DNA from: an uncultured Oxalobacteraceae bacterium
GTDB taxonomy: Bacteria > Pseudomonadota > Gammaproteobacteria > Burkholderiales > Burkholderiaceae
DNA: 64,000 nucleotides
Assembly: GCA_946480015.1 (NCBI GenBank)
Contig: CAMLIL010000017.1
Location: 1 to 64,000, forward strand
Direction of reading: 5' to 3'
A model generated the notes under the pieces. It saw nothing but the letters and a program-made list of their open reading frames with translations. It had not been told where the DNA came from and made no database searches. The number at the start of each line of letters is the position of its first letter. Within the stretch, counting starts at the first letter, position 1. The position numbers and the translations under genes were made by a program. Positions 18,175 through 24,616 of the stretch are shown piece by piece.

Positions 18175-19776
18175 ATGACCGATTCGCACAATCGCGCCCT
18201 TGCCGAGTGGCGCCAGCTGCTGGGCGAGGCCAGCGTGCTGACCGGGGCGGCCGCCCAGGCTGCCTACGGCGGGGACACCACCGGCGCCGCGCGCACCATC
18301 CCGGCGGCCCTGCGCATTGCCGACAGCGCCCGGCTGCCCGACGTGATGCGCGTGGCCCAGCGGCACGGCGTGCCGGTCTACCCCATCAGCACCGGGCGCA
18401 ACTGGGGCTATGGCACCGCCCTGGCCGCGCATGATGGCTGCGTCGTCATCGACCTGTCCGGGCTGGCCAGGATCCTGCATTTCGATCCGGACATGGGCGT
18501 GGTCACGCTGGAGCCGGGCGTCACCCAGGCCATGCTGGCCGACTTCCTCGACAGCGGCGGCCATCCCTTCATGGTGCCGGTCACCGGCGCCGGTCCGCAC
18601 TGCAGCCTGCTCGGCAATGCGCTCGAGCGCGGTTACGGCGTGACGCCTTATACCGACCATTTTGCCGCCGTGACCGACCTGGAAGCCGTGCTGGCCGACG
18701 GCAGCCGCTATCGCTCGGCGCTGCGCGAGGCCGGCGGCGAAGAACTGGCGCGCCTGTTCAAGTGGGGCATCGGCGCCTATTCGAGCGGCTTGTTTACCCA
18801 GAGCGGCCTGGGCATCGTCACGCGCATGAGCATCATGCTGGCGCGCCGGCCCGAGAGCATCGAGGTGTGCCTGTTCAGCCTGAAGGACGACGCCTTGCTG
18901 GAAGCCGGCGTGGCGCGCATCCAGGCGATCCTGAGCATGCTGCCGGGCACCGTCGGCGGCATCAACCTGATGAACCGCCACCGGGTGCTGGCCATGTCGG
19001 CGCCGTATCCGGCCGGCCGGCTGGACGGGCAGGGCCTGATTCCGCCGGCCGTGATGGAAGAGCTGGGGCGCCAGTACCAGATCATGCCGTGGACCGGCTT
19101 TTGCACTTTATATGGCACGCGGGGGATGGTGGCGGCCGCGCAGAAGGAAATCCGGCGCGCGCTGGCCGGCGTGGCCGGGCGCGTGCTGTTTCTGAACGAG
19201 CGCAATGCGGCCTGGCTGCTGAAGGCGGCCCAGTGGCTGCCCGGCGCGCCGGGGCGGCGCCTGTCGAGCACGGCGGCGACCCTGGCCAGTTCGCTGGAGC
19301 TGGTGGGCGGCCGGCCGAATGAAACCGCGCTCAAGCTGGCGTATTGGCGCAAGGCGGGCGCGGCAGGCGAGGCGCCGCGCGACCCGGGACGCGATCAGTG
19401 CGGGCTGATCTGGTATGCGCCGCTGGTGCCGATGCGGCCGGCCGGGGCGCGCGCCTACGTGCGCATGGTTACCGATATTACGCGCAAGCATGGCATCGAA
19501 CCGCTGCTGACCTTCACTTCGCTGAGCGACAAGTTGTTCGACAGCACGGTTCCGCTGCTGTTCGATCGCGATTCGCCCGCCGCGGTGCGCGCCGCCGAGG
19601 CCTGCTATCTGGAGCTGATCGGGGCTGGACGCGAGCGCGGCTGGTTCCCCTACCGCCTGGCCGTGTCGGCGCTGCCGCGGCTGACCGACTTGCTGGACGA
19701 TTCCCAGCGCTTTCATGAGCGGCTGCGCAAGGCGCTCGACCCGGACGACCTGCTGGCGCCGGGGCGTTATCGCTAA
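18175..19776 (+). CDS. FAD-binding oxidoreductase (4-cresol dehydrogenase/vanillyl-alcohol oxidase type)
   Basis: A 533-residue flavoprotein of the PCMH superfamily. The FAD-binding domain is clear at PVYPISTGRNWGYG (residues 67-80), followed by VTLEPGVTQAMLADFL and the GNALERGYGVTPYTDHF block of the 4-cresol dehydrogenase branch. There is no signal peptide. GAGGGAGAG stands just before the ATG, ten bases after the nucleotidyltransferase stop, so it is the fifth gene of the cassette. Enzymes of this type oxidise phenolic or alcohol substrates; an aromatic side chain (Tyr/Trp-rich 15319 product) could be the target, but a small metabolite is equally possible. Confidence 0.82.
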   Translation: MTDSHNRALAEWRQLLGEASVLTGAAAQAAYGGDTTGAARTIPAALRIADSARLPDVMRVAQRHGVPVYPISTGRNWGYGTALAAHDGCVVIDLSGLARILHFDPDMGVVTLEPGVTQAMLADFLDSGGHPFMVPVTGAGPHCSLLGNALERGYGVTPYTDHFAAVTDLEAVLADGSRYRSALREAGGEELARLFKWGIGAYSSGLFTQSGLGIVTRMSIMLARRPESIEVCLFSLKDDALLEAGVARIQAILSMLPGTVGGINLMNRHRVLAMSAPYPAGRLDGQGLIPPAVMEELGRQYQIMPWTGFCTLYGTRGMVAAAQKEIRRALAGVAGRVLFLNERNAAWLLKAAQWLPGAPGRRLSSTAATLASSLELVGGRPNETALKLAYWRKAGAAGEAPRDPGRDQCGLIWYAPLVPMRPAGARAYVRMVTDITRKHGIEPLLTFTSLSDKLFDSTVPLLFDRDSPAAVRAAEACYLELIGAGRERGWFPYRLAVSALPRLTDLLDDSQRFHERLRKALDPDDLLAPGRYR

Positions 19777-19790
19777 TTTGCGCGACACAA

Positions 19791-19807
19791 TGTCGGAAAA
19801 CCTTACA
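19791..19807. promoter_or_regulatory. Putative enhancer (upstream activating) site of PEP-CTERM gene 1
   Basis: TGTCGGAAAACCTTACA is an imperfect inverted repeat of the form TGTnnG-N5-CnnACA. The same element, differing at one position, occurs at 21807-21823 before the second PEP-CTERM gene. In both cases it begins exactly 114 bp before the -24 GG of a sigma-54 promoter. This suits the binding site of an NtrC-type activator such as PrsR; the assignment to PrsR is inference. Confidence 0.65.
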
Positions 19808-19872
19808 CCCCTCCTTGGGGTGCATCAACAAGCGTGGAATATTTGCGTTTAAGCAATATCGAATCTGAGGAA

Positions 19873-19885
19873 AATCAATGACTTG
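19873..19885 (+). promoter_or_regulatory. Putative IHF site
   Basis: AATCAATGACTTG fits the IHF consensus WATCAANNNNTTR at every position. It lies between the enhancer-like palindrome and the -24/-12 promoter, where IHF-driven bending is often needed for sigma-54 activation. No comparable site was found before the second PEP-CTERM gene, which lowers confidence. Confidence 0.35.
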
Positions 19886-19903
19886 AGAGCAAAAACATAC
19901 TGG

Positions 19904-19919
19904 TGGCATGCGGATTGCT
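19904..19919 (+). promoter_or_regulatory. Sigma-54 (-24/-12) promoter of PEP-CTERM gene 1
   Basis: TGGCATGCGGATTGCT matches the RpoN consensus TGGCACG-N4-TTGCW with one change (T for C in the -24 box). GG at 19905-19906 and GC at 19917-19918 have the required 12-bp offset. The start codon follows about 60 bases later, leaving a short leader with GGAG before the ATG. Confidence 0.7.
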
Positions 19920-19979
19920 TTAGTGGTCTCCGTGGGAAGATTGATAGTCCAATCAATATGTAAATTCTTAGGAGAAACA

Positions 19980-20825
19980 ATGAAATCGAAACTCGCAGCT
20001 GTCGCTCTCGGCCTGTCGTTCGGCGTTAGCGCAATGGCAACCCCAGTGCAAAACCTGGTGCAAGGTCCAGCGTTCGTCAAATTCACCGGCGCGGAACAGA
20101 TTGCCGTCGCTGGCGACACTGGTTATGCCAACGAAATCAGCTGGGGTGTGTTCACCGTCAGCACCATCAACCCAGGCGTCGTCGTGACCCCGAACACCCA
20201 GATCGCATCGTCGGGCGTGTCGTATTTCAACGACACCATCGACGCCCAGATCACCGGTATTTTCTACGGCATCGAAAAAGGCACCACCCCGACCGCAACC
20301 AACCCGTTCCCAGGCGCACTGGGCTACATGGACCTGTACTGGCGTGACCTGGACGTCTACGGCTTCACCGATATCGGTGTGGTGTCGGTCTCGGGCCCAG
20401 GCTCGCTCCGTACCACGCAGAGCACCGCGACCGGCTTCACCGAAGGCGATCTGCTGGCCCGCCTGTACTTCACCCCAGGCATCACCACCGACCCGACCGT
20501 GACCATCTCGGGCAGCCAGGTGCCAACCACCGCCGGTTTCACCGGCCAGTCGGACTTCTTCGCCAACGTCGACACGTCGGCCGGCGGCGCATGGGCTGCC
20601 GCCCTGAACACCGACTACTTCATCACCTCGCTGGGCACCACCGCTGACCTGAAATTCAAGAACAGCTACAACCTGCTGAACCAGTGGAGCGATGCCACCA
20701 ACCCGGCCATCATCGGCGCCAAGATCGACGATCCGGCGCAAGCGTTCGTACCGGAACCAGGCGCGCTGTCGCTGATGGGCCTGGCACTGTTCGGCATGGC
20801 TGCGCTGCGCCGCCGCAAGCAGTAA
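19980..20825 (+). CDS. PEP-CTERM sorting-domain protein, copy 1
   Basis: A 281-residue exported protein. The signal peptide is MKSKLAAVALGLSFGVSAMA. The body is a beta-rich domain with few charged residues and no Cys. From residue 257 the sorting signal reads VPEPGALSLMGLALFGMAAL and ends RRRKQ: the Pro-Glu-Pro motif, a hydrophobic segment and a basic tail. XrtA should cleave here and transfer or release the protein at the outer surface, probably with the exopolysaccharide. It shares long identical stretches (for example SQVPTTAGFTGQSD) with the product of 21990. GGAG lies 5 bases upstream. Its role, perhaps matrix or floc formation, is inferred from the family. Confidence 0.93.
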   Translation: MKSKLAAVALGLSFGVSAMATPVQNLVQGPAFVKFTGAEQIAVAGDTGYANEISWGVFTVSTINPGVVVTPNTQIASSGVSYFNDTIDAQITGIFYGIEKGTTPTATNPFPGALGYMDLYWRDLDVYGFTDIGVVSVSGPGSLRTTQSTATGFTEGDLLARLYFTPGITTDPTVTISGSQVPTTAGFTGQSDFFANVDTSAGGAWAAALNTDYFITSLGTTADLKFKNSYNLLNQWSDATNPAIIGAKIDDPAQAFVPEPGALSLMGLALFGMAALRRRKQ

Positions 20826-20862
20826 TCGCATCAAACGGCCCCTTTACCGGGGCCGGTTCATG

Positions 20863-20896
20863 AAAAAAGGCCGCGTCGATCGCGGCCTTTTTTTTC
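20863..20896. terminator. Bidirectional intrinsic terminator
   Basis: GGCCGCG and CGCGGCC pair around a 5-base loop, with six A on the left and eight T on the right. It would stop the PEP-CTERM transcript on the plus strand and the convergent acyltransferase transcript on the minus strand. Confidence 0.85.
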
Positions 20897-20913
20897 GTAT
20901 GCCGGCGCCAGCG

Positions 20914-21624
20914 CTAGCCGAGGATCATCAGGCGGCGGCTGATGCCTTCCTCTTCCTTCTGCGAGAAAAAGTAGGGAAACAGCGAGCGCTCGGTACCGGG
21001 ACGATTGCTCTTGCCGCCCCATTCCTCGATTTTTTCCTGAATCTCGTCCAGGTTGGCCCACAGCAGGTAGGCCGGCGCGTCCACGCGCGGATTGCTGCGT
21101 ACGTCGCCCATGCGCTTGAAGGCCAGCATCGTCTCGTAGAAGCGGCGGTGGCGCGGATTGACTTCGATGAAGACGTCGGTGCACTTGTGCAAGCGGCGCC
21201 CGTAGATGAACAGGATGTGGAACAGCGACGCCAGCGCCATCTTCGAGTTCACGGTCGGATCGAAGGCCAGCTTGGTGATCTCGCAGACCTTGGCGCCGCG
21301 CGCGCGGAAGGGGTCGATCATGTCCTGGAAGACCTGGTCGGCCAGCAGGCCCATCGGCGAATCGATGCCGAGCGTGACGGTGCCCACCACTTCCCCCTTG
21401 TCCGAGGCGGACAGGGTGATGCGGCTGGGATCGTCGTCAACCTTGTGGGTGCCGGCATAGCCGCGCCACGAATACATCTTGTTAATCAACAGACTGGCGT
21501 TGCTGCGGCCCTCGTCGGTGTCGGCCACGCGGATGCGAAACGATTTCTCGTTGATCGTCATATCGCTGAGCTCGCCGGGTGCCTCGTCCTGCGTTTGCGC
21601 GGCAGGGCTGAGGGGGTTGTTCAT
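20914..21624 (-). CDS. PEP-CTERM/exosortase system-associated acyltransferase (FeeM-like), copy 1
   Basis: A 236-residue protein of the GNAT-fold family related to the N-acyl amino acid synthase FeeM, in the subgroup linked to exosortase systems. Characteristic blocks are RIRVADTDEGRSNASLLINK near residue 30, ITLSASDKGEVVGTVTLGID, CEITKLAFDP, FIEVNPRHRRFYE and PAYLLWANLDE. FeeM joins an acyl chain from acyl-ACP to an amino acid such as Tyr. A soluble signal or a lipid-modified precursor is therefore possible, but the substrate here is unknown. GGAGAAG precedes the start. It converges on PEP-CTERM gene 1 and has a close paralog at 23589. Confidence 0.88.
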   Translation of the reverse strand: MNNPLSPAAQTQDEAPGELSDMTINEKSFRIRVADTDEGRSNASLLINKMYSWRGYAGTHKVDDDPSRITLSASDKGEVVGTVTLGIDSPMGLLADQVFQDMIDPFRARGAKVCEITKLAFDPTVNSKMALASLFHILFIYGRRLHKCTDVFIEVNPRHRRFYETMLAFKRMGDVRSNPRVDAPAYLLWANLDEIQEKIEEWGGKSNRPGTERSLFPYFFSQKEEEGISRRLMILG

Positions 21625-21806
21625 GATTCTTCTCCGCTAGTTGGCGCTTATCAATACGCTATCCGCCAGCACCCATCCTAGCATCAGCCGCTCTTAGATG
21701 CCAGAAAGGAATTATTATTTAGGCATCCATTTTACATTCTGTGGTTTGTTCCACCCCAAGGTCTTTTCTCGAGTGTACAAGGATCTCGAATATCTCCATG
21801 GCAATA

Positions 21807-21823
21807 TGTCGGAAAACTTTACA
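21807..21823. promoter_or_regulatory. Putative enhancer (upstream activating) site of PEP-CTERM gene 2
   Basis: TGTCGGAAAACTTTACA repeats the 19791-19807 element with one substitution and at the same 114-bp distance from the -24 GG. The flanking sequences are otherwise unlike, so conservation of site and spacing is selective rather than just a leftover of duplication. Confidence 0.65.
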
Positions 21824-21919
21824 TTTATTTGCGAAAACGCAAGTGGTTGCTCGGAATTTTCTCATCCTTGTAGGAAATCGGTCTTTATATTCAGTAACTT
21901 AGCTGCCGCTAGGAAATTC

Positions 21920-21935
21920 TGGCACGGCCCTTGCT
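21920..21935 (+). promoter_or_regulatory. Sigma-54 (-24/-12) promoter of PEP-CTERM gene 2
   Basis: TGGCACGGCCCTTGCT is a perfect match to TGGCACG-N4-TTGCW. GG at 21921-21922 and GC at 21933-21934 are 12 bp apart. The start codon follows about 55 bases downstream. The region 21625-21919 before it has no gene; apart from the enhancer-like site, nothing else is evident in it. Confidence 0.88.
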
Positions 21936-21989
21936 TATATCCCTGCGTAGTCATCCGACCATCAAATAACACTAACAGGGAACTCCTCC

Positions 21990-22841
21990 ATGAAATCCAA
22001 ACTCGTCGCCTTAGCCCTCGGCCTCGCGTTCAGCTTCAGCGCCTCCGCCACTGCCGTGCAGGGACTGCCATCCGGCCCAACGTTCGTGAAATTCTCGGGT
22101 GCCGAGCAGATCGCGATCAACGGCGCCAACACCGGCTACGACAATGAGATCAGCTGGGGCGTGTTTTCGGTCACCACGATCAACAAGGGCCTCGTCGTCA
22201 CCCCTAACCAGCAGATCGCTCCGACCGGCAAGGCGTATTTCAACGATACCGTCAACGCCCAGGTCACCGGTATGTTCTACGGCATCGAAGCCGGCACCAA
22301 CCCGACCCTGGCCAACCCGTTCCCTGGCGCCGTCGGCTACATGGATCTGTACTGGCGTGACCTGGATGTCTACAGCTTCACCGACGTCGGCCAGGTGTCG
22401 ATCGACGGCCCGGCCGGTATCCGTACCGCCCAGAACCAGGCCAACGGCTTTACCCAGGGCGACCTGCTGGCCCACATCGTGTTCACCGCCGGCATCACCG
22501 CCGATCCAGCCGTCACCATTTCGGGCAGCCAGGTGCCGACCACCGCCGGCTTCACCGGCCAATCGGATTTCATGGCGAACATCGACACCAGCGCCGGCGG
22601 CGTCTGGTCGTTCCAGCTCGACACCAACTATTTCACCACCGCCCTCGGCACCCAGGCTGACCTGCGCTTCAAGAACAGCTACAACCTGCTGACCCAGTGG
22701 AGCGATCCAACTAACGCCAACATCATCGGCGCCAAGATCGACGATCCTGCCCAAGGCATGGTTCCGGAACCCAGCATGCTGTCGCTGATGGGCCTGGCCC
22801 TGTTCGGCATGGTCGCCCTGGGCCGCCGCAAGTCCAAGTAA
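21990..22841 (+). CDS. PEP-CTERM sorting-domain protein, copy 2
   Basis: A 283-residue paralog of the product of 19980. The signal peptide is MKSKLVALALGLAFSFSASA. The sorting signal begins at residue 258 with VPEPSMLSLMGLALFGMVAL and ends GRRKSK. The two copies align end to end with almost no gaps and share blocks such as YMDLYWRDLDVY and IGAKIDDPAQ. Differences are spread through the protein, which points to an old duplication followed by divergence. It has the stronger sigma-54 promoter of the pair. Expected location: outer surface or matrix after XrtA processing. Confidence 0.93.
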   Translation: MKSKLVALALGLAFSFSASATAVQGLPSGPTFVKFSGAEQIAINGANTGYDNEISWGVFSVTTINKGLVVTPNQQIAPTGKAYFNDTVNAQVTGMFYGIEAGTNPTLANPFPGAVGYMDLYWRDLDVYSFTDVGQVSIDGPAGIRTAQNQANGFTQGDLLAHIVFTAGITADPAVTISGSQVPTTAGFTGQSDFMANIDTSAGGVWSFQLDTNYFTTALGTQADLRFKNSYNLLTQWSDPTNANIIGAKIDDPAQGMVPEPSMLSLMGLALFGMVALGRRKSK

Positions 22842-22865
22842 GCTCGAGCGTTATCGCGTCACCCG

Positions 22866-22887
22866 CAAGGCCTCTTCGGAGGCCTTG
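22866..22887 (+). terminator. Hairpin after PEP-CTERM gene 2
   Basis: CAAGGCCTC and GAGGCCTTG form a perfect 9-bp stem closed by a TTCG tetraloop, 25 bases after the stop codon. The tail is only weakly T-rich, so it may act as a terminator or as a 3' stabiliser of the PEP-CTERM mRNA. Confidence 0.55.
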
Positions 22888-22940
22888 TGCATTTGGGGGT
22901 GATGATTGACAATGCCTCAACTGATTGTTGACGAATTCCT

Positions 22941-23582
22941 ATGCAGCCTTCCTACCGCTTGCTGTCGCAAATCCCGCTGACGCTGGCCATTCTGGCGCTT
23001 GTCCCCGGCAACCTGGCCAAGCTGGCGGCCTTTCTGCTGGTGTGGGCGCTCACCTTCGGGCGCCTGAGCAAGGTCGAAGCCTGTTTTTACGCGATCGTGT
23101 GCCTGTTCTTTACCGGCATGAACGCCGCCTCGCTCCAGCAAGGCATCTTCGCCTTCACCGCGCCGGATGTGCTGGGCATGCCCGTGTGGGAATTGTTTAT
23201 GTGGGGGTTTTACCTGCTGCACACGCGCCGCGTGCTGGGCGGGCCGGCGCCGCAGGGCCGGCGGGCGGCCGTGTGGGTGCTGGCGCTGGCGTACGCGCTG
23301 GCTTTTTCAACCATCCACGACGGCAATGTGCTGCTGGCGGTGACGGGCGTGCTGCTGCTGACCGGCCTGGCGCTGTTTCACGGCCGGCGCGACCTGGCCT
23401 ATACCGGCTATATGATCCTGCTGGGCGCGGCCGTCGAATATACCGGCGTGCTCAGCGGCCAATGGCATTACCCTGCGCCGCCGCCGGGCGGGGTGCCGCT
23501 GTGGTTCATCACCCTGTGGGGTGGGGTGGGCCTGTTCCTGCACCGGCTGGTGCTGCCGATCCTGGCGCGCTTCGAGCGCTAG
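22941..23582 (+). CDS. Polytopic membrane protein of unknown function
   Basis: A 213-residue protein with six or so hydrophobic segments, for example LAKLAAFLLVWALTFG, VWVLALAYALAFSTI and VLLAVTGVLLLTGLAL. The C-terminal part carries a conserved-looking block, AAVEYTGVLSGQWHYPAPPP, then GGVPLWFITLWGGVGLF. This last segment faintly recalls integral membrane enzymes of carotenoid metabolism (CruF-like), but I would not assign it. It lies between PEP-CTERM gene 2 and acyltransferase copy 2, whose stop lies a few bases away on the other strand. A link with acyl or PEP-CTERM processing is only positional. Confidence 0.7.
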   Translation: MQPSYRLLSQIPLTLAILALVPGNLAKLAAFLLVWALTFGRLSKVEACFYAIVCLFFTGMNAASLQQGIFAFTAPDVLGMPVWELFMWGFYLLHTRRVLGGPAPQGRRAAVWVLALAYALAFSTIHDGNVLLAVTGVLLLTGLALFHGRRDLAYTGYMILLGAAVEYTGVLSGQWHYPAPPPGGVPLWFITLWGGVGLFLHRLVLPILARFER

Positions 23583-23588
23583 GGCCTC

Positions 23589-24269
23589 TTAACCCATCGA
23601 CATCAGCCGGCGCGCAATGCCTTGCTCTTCTTTCTGAGAAAAGAAGTAGGGAAACAGCGAGCGTTCGTTGCCGGGATGGTCGCTGTGGCCGCCATATTCT
23701 TCAATCTTTTCCTGCACCTCGTCGAGGTTGGCCCAGAGCAGATAGGCCGGGGCGTTCACCCGGGGATTCATGCGCATCTCGCCCATGCAGTGAAAGCCCA
23801 GCATGGTTTCGTAAAAGCGGCGGTGGCGCGGATTGACTTCGATGAACACATCGGTGCAGTGGTGCATGCGGCGGCCGTAAATGAACATGATGTGAAACAG
23901 CGAGGCCAGCACCAGCTTCGAGCGCACCGTGGGATCGGCGGCCAGCTTGGTGATTTCGCAGACTTTGGCGCCGCGCGCGCGGAACGGGTCGATCAAATCC
24001 TGGAACACGTCGTCGGCCAGGATGCCGGCCGGCGAGTCGATCGAGAGCGTGACCGTGCCGACCACCTTGCCCTGGTCGGAGGCCGACAGGGTGATGCGGC
24101 TGGGGTCGTCTTCGACGCGGTGGGTGCCGGAATAGCCGCGCCAGGAATACATTTTATTGATCAGCAAGCTCGCGTGCATGCGGCCTTCATCCGTGTCAGC
24201 AACCCGAATGCCAAAGGATTTTTCCTTGGCGGCCACATCACTAATTGTTTCATATAAGTTATCGAACAA
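23589..24269 (-). CDS. PEP-CTERM/exosortase system-associated acyltransferase (FeeM-like), copy 2
   Basis: Paralog of the 20914 gene with the same FeeM-like blocks: GIRVADTDEGRMHASLLINK, CEITKLAADP, FIEVNPRHRRFYE and FPYFFSQKEEQGIARRLM at the end. I place the start at a TTG (24269), because GAGGAAGG lies 6 bases upstream and the protein then begins LFDNLYETISDVAAKEKSFG, in line with copy 1. This gives 226 residues. An ATG further upstream (24383) would add a basic, unfamily-like N-terminus crossing a hairpin and a tandem repeat. The donor and acceptor of the acyl group are unknown. Confidence 0.85.
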   Translation of the reverse strand: MFDNLYETISDVAAKEKSFGIRVADTDEGRMHASLLINKMYSWRGYSGTHRVEDDPSRITLSASDQGKVVGTVTLSIDSPAGILADDVFQDLIDPFRARGAKVCEITKLAADPTVRSKLVLASLFHIMFIYGRRMHHCTDVFIEVNPRHRRFYETMLGFHCMGEMRMNPRVNAPAYLLWANLDEVQEKIEEYGGHSDHPGNERSLFPYFFSQKEEQGIARRLMSMG

Positions 24270-24616
24270 TTTGTGCCTTCCTCGACCCGTCACTGCGGTG
24301 CACCGCGCCGCAGTGCCTTTCGTCGACTTCTGGTTTCGTTTTCGGCGGATGGATTTACCATCCCGACGGGACGGATTTACCATCCCGACGCTCTATGGTT
24401 CTGTGCTGAACAGCGCCGCGCAAGGAGCGGGGTGATATGACGATGCGCGCCGGGCGGTCGCGTTTTGTACAGCACGTTTCGGCGTGATGCCATGCGCCCC
24501 CCTGTTGCTGGCGGGCTCATGTGCTCATCCGAAACGATACCTTACCCGTAATATTTAATATAAATACACAGTGTTACAAACTGCTACATATGTACAGCGA
24601 ACTTTTTGTCCCCGGC
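24270..24616. other. Intergenic region between acyltransferase 2 and prsT
   Basis: A 347-bp gap without a supported gene. It has a perfect 8-bp inverted repeat, CACTGCGG/CCGCAGTG (24291-24298 and 24308-24315), in the leader of acyltransferase 2, and an 18-bp tandem repeat. The stretch 24540-24600 next to the end of prsT is AT-rich. No sigma-54 promoter was found on either strand. Confidence 0.5.
24351..24390. repeat. Two-copy tandem repeat, 22-bp period
   Basis: GGATTTACCATCCCGACG occurs at 24351-24368 and again, without change, at 24373-24390. It lies about 80-120 bp upstream of the acyltransferase 2 start, so it could be a pair of regulator binding sites. No third copy was seen. Confidence 0.7.
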
